Assembly (NCBI GenBank): GCA_913056175.1
Contig: CAJXLM010000030.1
Coordinates: forward strand, 1-35,752
From: an uncultured Opitutia bacterium
GTDB lineage: Bacteria > Verrucomicrobiota > Verrucomicrobiia > Opitutales > Puniceicoccaceae
Length of the DNA: 35,752 bases
Direction: 5' to 3'
Under the pieces are notes generated by a model. It had not been told where the DNA came from, did no database searches, and saw only the letters and a program-made list of their open reading frames with translations. A program made the position numbers and the translations under genes. Within the stretch, counting starts at the first letter, position 1; each line of letters begins with the position of its first letter. Of this stretch, positions 27,204 to 35,633 are shown piece after piece.

Positions 27204-27520
27204 GGTACTGTCCTCCGTTTCTTGGGTGGGTTGGGGAGATACTGCAGTGAGAGAGGCCGCCGAAGCATCCAAAGGTCGGCACGGATGGCAAATCCGAATT
27301 GCAGGGAGACGCACCGGATCGACCAACCCCGCAGCAACGGGTCGACCTGCCCGGCGGGCTTTGCGTTTGGCCGGGAAGCGTGGTATCCGATTCGGATGAA
27401 GGTCGGAAGGTCACCCTCCCCACGAACCACGAAGGCTTGTCGGCCCACGGAGACCAGCCCGCGAGCGGCCAAGGGGCCCGCCTCCTGCACCACCGCTGGA
27501 TCCTTCCCGGGAGAGGTCGC
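27204..27520. promoter_or_regulatory. Divergent promoter region, catabolic operon / MATE gene
   Basis: 317 bases without a gene. The plus-strand frame of the MATE gene stays open back to 27299, but the translation is not family-like. On the plus strand TTTGCG (about 27360) and TATCCG, 18 bases apart, are a weak promoter guess for the MATE gene. TCGACC and GGTCGA could pair around 27316-27343. I saw no recognisable riboswitch. Confidence 0.3.
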
Positions 27521-28936
27521 GTGAGCTCGCCGGCCAACCGCACTTACGACCTCACCTCCGGCTCCCTCTCCGCCCATTTCCGGAGGCTGGCGGTGCCCGC
27601 GGCGATCGGGATGGTCTTCAACACACTCTACAACGTGGTGGATACCTTCTACGCGGGCCGGATCTCCACGGAGGCCCAGGCAGCCATGGCCATCGCCTTC
27701 CAGGCTTTCTTCCTGCTCAACGCGGTGGGATTCGGGCTCGCTGCAGCCATGGGTGCCCTCGTTGGCAACGCGGCAGGCCAGCGGGACGGGGAAGGGGCGC
27801 GACGCTTCGCCGCCCAGGGGCTCGGCTACGCCGCCCTTGCCTGCGTGGTTCTCTGGGGAGTCGGCTCGGTGGTCGGCCCGGCCCTCATCCGCCTGATCTC
27901 CGCACCGGGAGGCTACCGGGAGGCCGCTTTCCTCTACTTCGGCGTGCAGATGCTGGCCCTGCCGGGATTCGTGGTGGGATTCGCCGCCAATGGAATCCTC
28001 CGTGCCCAGGGCGATACGGTTTCCCAGCAGCGCGCGCTCATCGTCGCCTTCTTCGCCAACATCGGTCTGAACCCGCTCTTCATCTACGGGGTGCCGGGCC
28101 TCGTCCCGGCGCTGGGACTGAACGGGATCGCGGTGGCCACGGCCGTCAGCCAGACGGGGGTGATGGCCTACCTGCTTTTCCGGGTGAACCGCACGGAGGT
28201 CGGTCGCGCCCTCCGGTTGCCGGAGCTGCGCCCGCGGATCAACCCCTACCGCCAGATCACCGCACAGGCCCTTCCCACGGCTTTCACCATGCTCGTCCTC
28301 TTCGTGACGGGGTTCGTGGTGCAGTACTACCTCAAGAACTTCGGGGACGCCGCCGTCGCCGCCTACGGGGTCGCCCTGCGGGTCGAGCAGCTCTTCCTGT
28401 TGCCGGTCTTTGGCCTGACCACGGCCTTGCTCCCGATCACCGCCCAGAATTTCGGCGCCGGGGAGCCGGACCGGGTGCGCTCCGCCCTGTTTACCTGCTG
28501 GAAGTACGGCTGGATCTTCATGGCGGTGGCCTGCCCGATTCTCTGGGTGGCCGGACGACCCATCCTTTCCCTCTTCACCAACGACCCGGAGGTTCTCCGG
28601 ATCGGCGCCTCCTACCTGCGGGTGGACGGGGTCATCCTGCCGGCCTACATGATGCTCTTCGCGATCAATGCCTTCCTCCAGGGTCTGAAAAAGCCGGTCT
28701 GGTCCCTCTGGATCGGGCTCTACCGCCAGGCCTTCGCGGTCGCCTTCTTCGCCTGGGTGTTCGTGCAGGGATTCGGGCTGGGAATCTGGGGGGTGTGGTT
28801 CGGGATCGCCACCGCAGTGGTCACCGGTCTCCTCCTCGCCCTCTTCGTCACCCACCGCGTCGCCACCCGGCTGCTCGGCGGATTCTGGCGTCCTCCCGCT
28901 CCCCCCCGGATGGCCGAGGCCGGTGGGCAAGGGTGA
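27521..28936 (+). CDS. MATE-family multidrug/metabolite exporter
   Basis: A 471-residue protein with about 12 membrane segments. It begins with a hydrophilic SSPANRTYDLTSGSLSAHFRRLAVPAAIG, then NTLYNVVDTFYAGRIS, the family motif around helix 1-2. Also present: NGILRAQGDTVSQQRALIVAFFANIGLNPLFIYG, GVALRVEQLFLLPVFGLTTALLPITAQNFGAG, and GVWFGIATAV near the end. It is probably an H+ or Na+ antiporter exporting cationic or organic compounds. I chose the GTG at 27521 because GGGAGAGG lies about 5-8 bases before it and family similarity begins right after it. It is divergent from the pyrimidine operon; a link to that pathway is possible but unproven. Confidence 0.9.
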   Translation: MSSPANRTYDLTSGSLSAHFRRLAVPAAIGMVFNTLYNVVDTFYAGRISTEAQAAMAIAFQAFFLLNAVGFGLAAAMGALVGNAAGQRDGEGARRFAAQGLGYAALACVVLWGVGSVVGPALIRLISAPGGYREAAFLYFGVQMLALPGFVVGFAANGILRAQGDTVSQQRALIVAFFANIGLNPLFIYGVPGLVPALGLNGIAVATAVSQTGVMAYLLFRVNRTEVGRALRLPELRPRINPYRQITAQALPTAFTMLVLFVTGFVVQYYLKNFGDAAVAAYGVALRVEQLFLLPVFGLTTALLPITAQNFGAGEPDRVRSALFTCWKYGWIFMAVACPILWVAGRPILSLFTNDPEVLRIGASYLRVDGVILPAYMMLFAINAFLQGLKKPVWSLWIGLYRQAFAVAFFAWVFVQGFGLGIWGVWFGIATAVVTGLLLALFVTHRVATRLLGGFWRPPAPPRMAEAGGQG

Positions 28937-28945
28937 GGGGCTTGC

Positions 28946-28980
28946 CCGCCGGCGGGTCGCCCTCCCCCACCCGCCGGCGG
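28946..28980. terminator. Perfect 12-bp GC hairpin between MATE and recQ
   Basis: CCGCCGGCGGGT (28946-28957) pairs exactly with ACCCGCCGGCGG (28969-28980) around an 11-base loop, in the 81-base gap between convergent genes. No T-run on either strand. Likely a bidirectional mRNA 3'-end structure. Confidence 0.5.
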
Positions 28981-29017
28981 CCCGCGAACGCTCTCCGGCG
29001 GCTTTCCGGAGACGACC

Positions 29018-31246
29018 TCAGGACCCAGCCGCCCTCTTTCCCCGCTCGAGAAAGGCCACGGCAAGGCGCAGCCTCCCGAAGCCGATCTGGCCCTCCAGCG
29101 CGTCGAAGAGGGGCCGCAGCGGATAGGAACCGTGCTCGCGGAGCGCCTCCCCCACCCGCTCGAGCTCCCCGGGGGAAACAAAGCCGTCCGGATCGGTGAG
29201 CTCCCCGCTCTCCACGCACTGGGCGAGGTGCGTCTCGATCGTGGTGGTCTGCAGCCCCCGCTCCCGGGCGATCGCGGCGACACTCCTCCCTTCCCGGAGC
29301 ATCTTCAGCGAGGCGAGGGCCGAGGGCGGACACCCGCCCGGGGAGCGACCCGGCGAAGCGGGTGAGGTGGATCCTCCCCGGCCTTCGGACTCCTCCAGCG
29401 GGGCGAATTCCTGCCGCTCGTGTTCGCGCAGCCAGTCGCGGACAAGCCCGAGGAGGGCCTCCCCGTACTCGTGCACCTTTTTCTCTCCCATCCCGGGAAT
29501 CCGCAACAGCTCGGCGGCGCTCTGCGGATAACACCGGGCGAGATGGCGCAGGCCGGCGTCCCCGAGAATGATGTAGGGAGGGACCCCCCGCTCCTCGGCG
29601 AGCTCCTTCCGCCAGGCCCGCAGCCGCTCGAAGAAAGCCTCGTCACACGGAATGGAGCCGGCCGCCGAGGGGCGGCGCTCCCGGCCCGCCTCCGCGGCGG
29701 AGTCCGCCACCCGGATCGGCCGGACCCGGATACTCGTCCTCTCCCGCAGCACCGAGCGGCCGCGCTCGCTGAGACGCACGGTCGAGTAACCGTCGTCCGA
29801 CTGGAGGAGATAGCCCTTCTGCAGGAGTTGCTTGCCGAGCGAGCGCCAGTAGGCCTCGGGCTGGCCCTCCCCCAGCCCGTAAGTCGGGAGCTGGTCGTGC
29901 CCGAGCGAGCGGATCCGCTCCTTCCTCGACCCGCGCAGGACCGCCACGGCGTGCGAGAGCCCCATGGGACAACGGGCCCGGTGGATCCGGTGCACGCAGC
30001 TCATCAACATCTGCGCCTCCCGGGTCGCGTCGACTTCCTCCCCTCCGCTCTCGCAGTTGTCGCAGCCCCCGCAGTTGTCCTCCGGGTAAGTCTCGCCGAA
30101 GTGGCGGAGGAGATCCGCCCGGCGGCACTCGACCGATTCCGCGAAGTCCACCATGCGCCGGAGCTGCTCCCGCGCGATCCGCCGGGCCTCCTCGTCCTCG
30201 ATCTCCCGCAGGAAGCGCTCGATCTTCGCGGCGTCCCCGGGGGCAAAGAGGAGGATGCACTCGGCGGGCAGCCCGTCCCGACCGGCCCGGCCGGTCTCCT
30301 GGTAGTAGCTCTCCAGGTTCTTCGGAAGGTCCGCATGGAACACGAAGCGCACGTCCGGCTTGTTGATCCCCATCCCGAAGGCAATGGTCGCACAGATCAC
30401 GGGGGCGTCGTCCCGGAGAAAGGCCTCCTGGTTGGCCGCCCGCTCCTCCGGGGACAGGCCGGCATGGTAGGGGCGCGCGCTGATCCCCGCCGCCCGCAGG
30501 TCGCCCGCGAGTTTTTCCGCACCCTTCCGCGATTGGCAGTACACGATGCCGGCCGCTCCGGGACGCGCCCGCACGAGATCCACGACCTGACGGCCCACCC
30601 GCCCCTTCGGAAGGACGCGGTAGTGGAGGTTGGGACGATTGAAACTGGCCACGTACACGGGCGGATCCTCGAGGCGCAACTGGTCGACGATATCCCGGCG
30701 CACCCGCTCGGTGGCCGTCGCTGTCAAGGCCAGCACCGGCAAGCCGGGAAAGAGGGAGCGCAGCTCGCCGAGCTGGCGGTACTCGGGCCGGAAGTCGTGC
30801 CCCCACTCGCTGATGCAGTGCGCCTCGTCGATGGCGATCGCCCGGAGGGAGAGCCGCTTCAACCAGTCCGCGAATCCGTCGAGGAAAAGCCGCTCGGGAG
30901 CGAGGTACAGCAAACGGTACCGCCCGGCCTCCAGACCGGCCGTCCGCTCCCGCACCTCCGTCGCCTCCAGCGAGGAATTCAGGAAAGTCGCCTCCACCCC
31001 CGCCGCTCGCAGCTGGTCCACCTGATCCTTCATCAAGGCGATCAACGGGGAGATGACGAGGGTGAGCCCTTCCTGCTGCACGGCCGGCAACTGGTAGCAC
31101 AGGCTCTTCCCTCCCCCGGTCGGCAGGATCGCCACCGCATCCCGCCCGCCCCCGAACGAATCAATGATCTCCTCCTGCAGCGGCCGGAACTCCCCGAAGC
31201 CGAACACCCGCCGCAATACCTCCCGCGCATCGTCCCTTTTGCTCAT
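29018..31246 (-). CDS. recQ: ATP-dependent DNA helicase RecQ
   Basis: A 742-residue DNA repair and recombination helicase. Motif 0 is FGFGEFRPLQEEII, Walker A LPTGGGKSLCYQLP, DEAH at 140-143 followed by CISEWGHDFRPEY, motif III LALTATATERV, and motif VI YYQETGRAGRDG. The RecQ-Ct zinc site is VECRR...CGGCDNC. The winged-helix domain follows (GLSHAVAVLRG), then HRDC (FFERLRAWRKELAEERGVPPYII). The last ~110 residues contain SLKMLREGRSVAAIARERGLQTTTIETHLAQ, which looks like an HTH_40-type domain found on many non-enteric RecQ proteins. E. coli RecQ is 609, so the length is explained by this tail. Start at 31246; upstream frame not family-like. Confidence 0.96.
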   Translation of the reverse strand: MSKRDDAREVLRRVFGFGEFRPLQEEIIDSFGGGRDAVAILPTGGGKSLCYQLPAVQQEGLTLVISPLIALMKDQVDQLRAAGVEATFLNSSLEATEVRERTAGLEAGRYRLLYLAPERLFLDGFADWLKRLSLRAIAIDEAHCISEWGHDFRPEYRQLGELRSLFPGLPVLALTATATERVRRDIVDQLRLEDPPVYVASFNRPNLHYRVLPKGRVGRQVVDLVRARPGAAGIVYCQSRKGAEKLAGDLRAAGISARPYHAGLSPEERAANQEAFLRDDAPVICATIAFGMGINKPDVRFVFHADLPKNLESYYQETGRAGRDGLPAECILLFAPGDAAKIERFLREIEDEEARRIAREQLRRMVDFAESVECRRADLLRHFGETYPEDNCGGCDNCESGGEEVDATREAQMLMSCVHRIHRARCPMGLSHAVAVLRGSRKERIRSLGHDQLPTYGLGEGQPEAYWRSLGKQLLQKGYLLQSDDGYSTVRLSERGRSVLRERTSIRVRPIRVADSAAEAGRERRPSAAGSIPCDEAFFERLRAWRKELAEERGVPPYIILGDAGLRHLARCYPQSAAELLRIPGMGEKKVHEYGEALLGLVRDWLREHERQEFAPLEESEGRGGSTSPASPGRSPGGCPPSALASLKMLREGRSVAAIARERGLQTTTIETHLAQCVESGELTDPDGFVSPGELERVGEALREHGSYPLRPLFDALEGQIGFGRLRLAVAFLERGKRAAGS

Positions 31247-31316
31247 GCCGGCATCCCATCGGGGAGGGAACAATTGTGCAATACTAATTTCCACCTCACC
31301 GGCCTCCGGGGAACGG

Positions 31317-31437
31317 TCGAGGGATCCGGGACGAGCCGGTGGCGCCTGCCCTCGCGCGGAATCCAAGGGATAGGACGCTCGATCCAACAGCCCTCTCCTC
31401 CCTGGTCCCTTTCCGGTCGGGGGATCGAGGGATCCGG
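31317..31437. repeat. Direct repeat TCGAGGGATCCGG in the recQ upstream gap
   Basis: The 13-mer occurs at 31317-31329 and 31425-31437 (108 bases apart) in the 435-base gap 31247-31681 between the divergent recQ and hydrolase-OsmC genes. Otherwise I see no gene there. An AT-richer patch near 31270-31290 is a possible recQ promoter location. Short open frames exist, but none is convincing. Confidence 0.5.
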
Positions 31438-31681
31438 CTTGGTCCCGGCGATTACCCTCCTCTTCCCCACGGTGATGGCTGGTTCATGTATTTCCGGAAT
31501 GAGAAATCCATTTCGTCCAGGGAAGCGTGTGCCTGCTGCCGGGCCGGAGAGCATGGGCCCACTCCACGCTCTCTCGGCTCCCGCGAACCGCCCGGGGGAG
31601 TGGGAGGACCGGGAAGGGCGAATCGATGCCGAGGAGAGTTTCGGCTTTTCCCGGCGTAGGTGGATGCGTTGAGGTGGCGGG

Positions 31682-32902
31682 ATGGTGGCGAAGGAGTTTC
31701 GGTTTCGAGGGCACGAGGGTTCGGAGTTGCGGGCGCGGTTGGACCGCCCGGCGGGAAGGGTGCGGGCAACGGCCCTTTTTGCGCACTGCTTCACCTGCAG
31801 CAAGGATCTTGCGGCCGCGCGTCGGATCGCCGGTCGGCTGGCGGCCCGGGGAATCGCGGTGCTGCGTTTCGACTTCACGGGACTCGGTCATTCCGGAGGG
31901 GAATTCGCGAACACGAACTTCAGCTCGAACGTGGAGGACCTCGTCCTCGCGGCGGGGGAGCTGGAGCGTCGGCTCGGGCCACCGCAGATCCTCATCGGGC
32001 ACAGCCTGGGCGGTGCAGCGGCCGTGGCGGCGGCGGTCCGCTTGTCCTCGGTGCGGGCGGTCGTCACCATCGGGGCGCCCGCCGATCCTTCCCACGTGGC
32101 CGGAGTGTTCGGGGGGAAGGTAGAGGAGATCCGGGCAAAAGGGGAGGCCGAGGTGGAGCTGGCTGGGCGTACCTTCACGATCCGGCACCAGTTCCTCGAG
32201 GACATCGCCGAGGCCCGGCTCGAGGAGGATCTGGGGAAGCTGGGTGCGGCACTCCTGGTTCTGCACGCACCCCGGGATGAGATCGTGGGCATCGACGAGG
32301 CGGCAAAGCTGTTCGGGGCGGCACGCCATCCGAAGAGTTTCGTAACCCTCGACGACGCGGACCACCTGCTCCGAAGGGAGGCGGACGCCGAATACGCGGC
32401 GGAGGTCATCGTGGCGTGGTCGGCCCGGTACCTCGATCTCGCTTCGGAGGAACGTCCCCCCACCGCTCCCGAGGGAGTGGTCCGGGTGACGGAGGCCGGG
32501 GGGCCGGGTTTCCTCCAGGACATCACGGTCGACGGTCGGCACAGCCTCCTCGCCGATGAGCCGGAGGAACTCGGGGGCACCGACCGCGGACCCAGCCCCT
32601 ACCAGTTGCTCGCCGCCGCACTCGGTGCCTGCACCACCATGACCCTCCGGATGTACGCCTCCCACAAGGGCCTTCCCCTCGAGGCGGTCACCTGTGACGT
32701 GACCCACGACAAGTGCCACCGGGAGGCGGCGGAGGATCCCGGCGGAGCGGCGGGTAGGGTCGATGTCTTCCACCGGATCCTCCACCTGCGGGGCGAGCTC
32801 GACGATCCGACCCGGGAGCGTCTTCTCGCGATCGCCGACCGGTGTCCGGTCCACCGCACCCTGCACTCGGAGGTCCGCATCGAGACGGAGCTCGGCCCGT
32901 AA
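31682..32902 (+). CDS. Alpha/beta hydrolase-OsmC fusion protein
   Basis: A 406-residue two-domain protein. Residues 1-255 are an alpha/beta hydrolase: HCFTCSKDLAAARRIAGRLA, RFDFTGLGHSGGEF, nucleophile S108 in IGHSLGG, LVLHAPRDEIVGID, and the catalytic His in DDADHLL. Residues about 260-406 are an OsmC domain with the peroxide-active Cys pair in LGACTTMTLRMYA and DRCPVHRTL. OsmC proteins reduce organic peroxides. This fusion is a known bacterial architecture whose hydrolase substrate is not established. A Shine-Dalgarno-like GAGGTGG (31671-31677) precedes the ATG. Confidence 0.93.
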   Translation: MVAKEFRFRGHEGSELRARLDRPAGRVRATALFAHCFTCSKDLAAARRIAGRLAARGIAVLRFDFTGLGHSGGEFANTNFSSNVEDLVLAAGELERRLGPPQILIGHSLGGAAAVAAAVRLSSVRAVVTIGAPADPSHVAGVFGGKVEEIRAKGEAEVELAGRTFTIRHQFLEDIAEARLEEDLGKLGAALLVLHAPRDEIVGIDEAAKLFGAARHPKSFVTLDDADHLLRREADAEYAAEVIVAWSARYLDLASEERPPTAPEGVVRVTEAGGPGFLQDITVDGRHSLLADEPEELGGTDRGPSPYQLLAAALGACTTMTLRMYASHKGLPLEAVTCDVTHDKCHREAAEDPGGAAGRVDVFHRILHLRGELDDPTRERLLAIADRCPVHRTLHSEVRIETELGP

Positions 32903-32931
32903 CGGGCAAAACGCGGGGGGCGGGAGAACGC

Positions 32932-32973
32932 GGCGGGCGGGAGCGCGTTCCGCATTCCGCGCTCCCGCCCGCC
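32932..32973. terminator. Perfect 16-bp GC hairpin between convergent genes
   Basis: GGCGGGCGGGAGCGCG (32932-32947) pairs exactly with CGCGCTCCCGCCCGCC (32958-32973) around a 10-base loop. It sits between the hydrolase-OsmC gene and the cysteine synthase gene. No T-run on either side, so termination would need Rho or only 3'-end protection is provided. Confidence 0.55.
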
Positions 32974-33023
32974 ACCCCCGTCAGCCCCACCCCACTCCCG
33001 CCCGGGGAGCTACCCCAACCGGG

Positions 33024-34055
33024 CTAGTCCAGCCGGGCCACCTCCTCGACGATTCGCTCGGCGGACCAACCCTCCGGGGTGAGGTTCTCGGCGGCGAGCC
33101 ACTCGGGGTTGCTGATCCGGGAGGCGTAGCGATCGGCGCGGTCACAGAGAATCGTGGCCACCTGCTGGCCCGGGCCCAGGTCGAGGGCCGCCCGGACCGC
33201 CCCGGCCACGTTGATGCCGCACGACGTGCCTAAGTAGAGGCCTTCCTCACGGAGGAGGTGGTAGACGATCTCAATGAGGATCCGGTCGGGCACGCGGACG
33301 GCCCCATCGACCGGAGTGCCCTCCACATTCACCGTCACCCGGCCCTGCCCAATCCCCTCGGCAATGGAATCACCGTCATCGAAGTCGGTGTGGCCGTGGG
33401 TGAACCAGGACCACATGGCCGCGCCCATCGGGTCGGCGCAGTACACCCGGACGTCCGGATTGCGTTCCTTCAACGCGAGGGAGACTCCCTTGAGGGTGCC
33501 GCCCGTGCCAATGGCCGTGGCGAAGGCGGTGATTCCGCCCCCCGTCTGTTCCCAGAGCTCCGGGCCCGTGGTCCGCTGGTGGAAGGCGGCGTTCGCCGGG
33601 TTGTCGAATTGGTTGGCGTAGTAGGCTCCGGGAATCTCGGAGGCGAGCCGGGCAGCGACCTTGTTGTAGTTGCCCGGCTCGCGGAAGGGGGCCGGCGGCA
33701 CCAGGCGTACCTCCGCCCCGAGATGGCGGAGCAGGGCAATCTTTTCCTCACTCTGGCTGTCCGGCACCACGACCACGGTGCGGTAACCGCGGGCCAGGGC
33801 CACAACGGTAAGCCCGATCCCCGTATTGCCGGCGCTCCCCTCGACGACCGTCCCACCCGGAGCGAGCAGCCCCCGCTCCTCCGCGTCGAGAATGATCCCG
33901 AGGGCTGCGCGATCCTTTACGGAGCCCCCCGGATTGAGGAACTCTGCCTTCCCGTAGAGGTCACTGCCGACAGCGGCCGAGAGTTTCGGGAGCCGAATCA
34001 ACGGGGTGTTGCCGATCGCCTCACAGAGTCCGTTCACGGGAGAGGGTGCGCTCAT
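33024..34055 (-). CDS. cysK: Cysteine synthase-family PLP enzyme
   Basis: A 343-residue fold-type II PLP enzyme. PLP Lys is K47 in NPGGSVKDRAA, the substrate loop is EGSAGNTGIGL, and the phosphate-binding loop is AIGTGGTLKG. YLGTSCGINVAGAVRAA near the end is typical of O-acetylserine sulfhydrylase, and the ~20-residue tail CDRADRYASRISNPEWLA with further residues resembles the longer CysK forms. It would make cysteine from O-acetylserine and sulfide; related cystathionine beta-synthase-like or other beta-replacement activity cannot be excluded. I chose ATG 34055 (MSAPSPVNGL); ATG 34091 adds 12 residues. No Shine-Dalgarno. Confidence 0.88.
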   Translation of the reverse strand: MSAPSPVNGLCEAIGNTPLIRLPKLSAAVGSDLYGKAEFLNPGGSVKDRAALGIILDAEERGLLAPGGTVVEGSAGNTGIGLTVVALARGYRTVVVVPDSQSEEKIALLRHLGAEVRLVPPAPFREPGNYNKVAARLASEIPGAYYANQFDNPANAAFHQRTTGPELWEQTGGGITAFATAIGTGGTLKGVSLALKERNPDVRVYCADPMGAAMWSWFTHGHTDFDDGDSIAEGIGQGRVTVNVEGTPVDGAVRVPDRILIEIVYHLLREEGLYLGTSCGINVAGAVRAALDLGPGQQVATILCDRADRYASRISNPEWLAAENLTPEGWSAERIVEEVARLD

Positions 34056-34248
34056 GCCGGCGAGGAAGGACACCCCGGACCGGGAAGACAAGAGCGCGCC
34101 CTGTCATAGGCGGACGGGGTCGGCGCGCCGCCCTCCGGCAAAGATTCGACCCGGGACCGGGAAGAGGACAGCCTTGCGGCAAAGCCAACGGGATTTTCCC
34201 AATCTTCTCCTCTCCCGAAGTTTGCCATCCTCCTCCCTTTGTCCCCCT

Positions 34249-34773
34249 GTGACCCCCTCCCTGGAAACCGTCAACCCGTCCACCCCCGCCCGTATCGCGA
34301 CCGTGGCCCGACTCGCCCGCCTCATCTGGCGGGAGCACTACTCCCCAATCATCGGGGCTGCCCAGGTAGAGTACATGCTCGCGAAATTCCAGAGCGAGGA
34401 GGCGATCGGATCGGCCCTCGCGGCCGGGCAGGAGTACTGGTTGCTGCGGGTCGACGGCGAACCGGCCGGCTATCTCGGACTGGCTCCCGATCCCAAGGAG
34501 GCCGAGGCCTGCCAGCTCTCGAAGATCTACGTGCGAGCGGAAAGGCGCGGCGGCGGATGGGGAAGGATGCTCCTGCAGAAGGCGGAGGAACGGGCGGCCG
34601 CCTGGGACCGACCGGTCCTCTGGCTGACCGTGAACCGGCACAACACCGAATCCCTCCGATGGTACCAGCGGCGCGGCTTCCGCGTCCGGGAGGAGGTGGT
34701 TGCCGAGATCGGCGGTGGGTTCGTGATGGACGACTACCGGTTGGAGAAATCGGTCGAGGGGCCGGACAGGTAA
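34249..34773 (+). CDS. GNAT-family N-acetyltransferase
   Basis: A 174-residue protein if started at the GTG of 34249. It begins RIATVARLARLIWREHYSPIIG and has a central EYWLLRVDGEPAGYLGLAP, the acetyl-CoA loop region LSKIYVRAERRGGGWGRMLLQKAEE, and LTVNRHNTESLRWYQRRGFRV near the end. This fits GNAT enzymes of RimI-like layout; the substrate is unknown. The frame is open back to 34006, but that part is Arg/Pro-rich and overlaps the cysteine synthase start antisense, so the short form is better. No Shine-Dalgarno supports the GTG, so the start is uncertain. Confidence 0.85.
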   Translation: MTPSLETVNPSTPARIATVARLARLIWREHYSPIIGAAQVEYMLAKFQSEEAIGSALAAGQEYWLLRVDGEPAGYLGLAPDPKEAEACQLSKIYVRAERRGGGWGRMLLQKAEERAAAWDRPVLWLTVNRHNTESLRWYQRRGFRVREEVVAEIGGGFVMDDYRLEKSVEGPDR

Positions 34774-35375
34774 AAGGCTCGGAAACGGGCAATTCTTCTC
34801 GGCGGAAGGTGTCGACCGGAAAGATTCCGGGGAGTTTTAATGACAGGAAATACAACTCTGTTTACTGTTGTCTTGCCCCGCAAAAGATGGGCCGAAGCTG
34901 ACAGGGACCGAGGTCCTGAAGGGAACAACCAATCGGCGGCCGACCGGGTAGCCCTCCGCCCGCAACGAGATGGACCCGATCGCTCCGGGCGTTCGTCCAA
35001 TCGAGGAGAACGGTGTGGCCGGAGCCGCCGCCCGCTGGCTCGCGCGCCCCTCCACCTCGCGGTAGTCTTTCGGGTGAATCCCCCGTAGACCGCCCCGAAG
35101 CTAGCCAGCGCGATCCCCACGATCCGTGTCACGCGGTCGGATCACGCAGGGTGGTTCGCGGTCTCCTTACCGAGCCCACCATCGGTGAAAGAAACTCCTT
35201 CGAGGAACCCGCCGCCGGGCCACTCCCCTGATGCCAGGCCAGCGAGCACGACCCTTCGCTCCCGACCCCGCCGCAAGCACCCCCCTCCTGCGCCCCCCGC
35301 CATAATCCACGGACCATCGTCCACACCAACACTGAAACCGAAAGCCACGGAAACACCGGCACCTCAACAGGGAGA
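34774..35375. other. Gene-poor stretch, possible degraded gene on the minus strand
   Basis: No intact gene is convincing. On the minus strand from 35132 an ATG frame reads MTRIVGIALASFGAVYGGFTRKTT and then turns Arg-rich, while another minus frame reads GHTVLLDWTNARSDRVHLV further on. This might be a frameshifted remnant, but I cannot name a family. From about 35160 the sequence grades into the C-rich inverted repeat copy. Confidence 0.3.
34816..34838 (+). terminator. Possible terminator after the GNAT gene
   Basis: CCGGAA-AGA-TTCCGG (34816-34830) is a 6-bp stem with a triloop, followed by GGAG and TTTT (34835-34838). It lies 43 bases after the GNAT stop. The short stem and the 4-base gap before the T-run make it modest. 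Confidence 0.4.
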
Positions 35376-35633
35376 CCCCGGCAACAGAGCACGGAAGCGC
35401 CGAAAGGCGCGGCACGGATGTGCCGCAGGCATAGAGCATGGGAGCGCTATGGAGTGCAGCAGAGATAGGCCGCAGGGCCGGCAGAAAAGGGCCGGAAGGC
35501 GCAGCCTCGTTGAATTCCCCGGTAAATCCCGAACCCACACCCTGCCGCGGCCGCCCCCGCCGTAGGCCCCGCCCGCTCCCATGCCACCCCACAGGCGCTC
35601 CCCTGCCCGCGAGCCCCCTACGCTCCGATCCCC
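35376..35633 (-). repeat. Long intergenic repeat, copy 4 (inverted relative to the left edge)
   Basis: Read on the minus strand it begins GGGGATCGGAGCGTAGGGGG and keeps all landmarks of copy 1 in order: GGGCAGGGGAGCGCCTG, GTGGGTTCGGG, CCGGGGAATTCAAC, CCCTGCGGCCTATCTCTGCTGC, then GCTCCCATGCTCTATGCC and GCACATCCGTGCCGCGCC. The match to copy 1 is strong enough to be seen by eye over about 250 bases. Confidence 0.85.
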
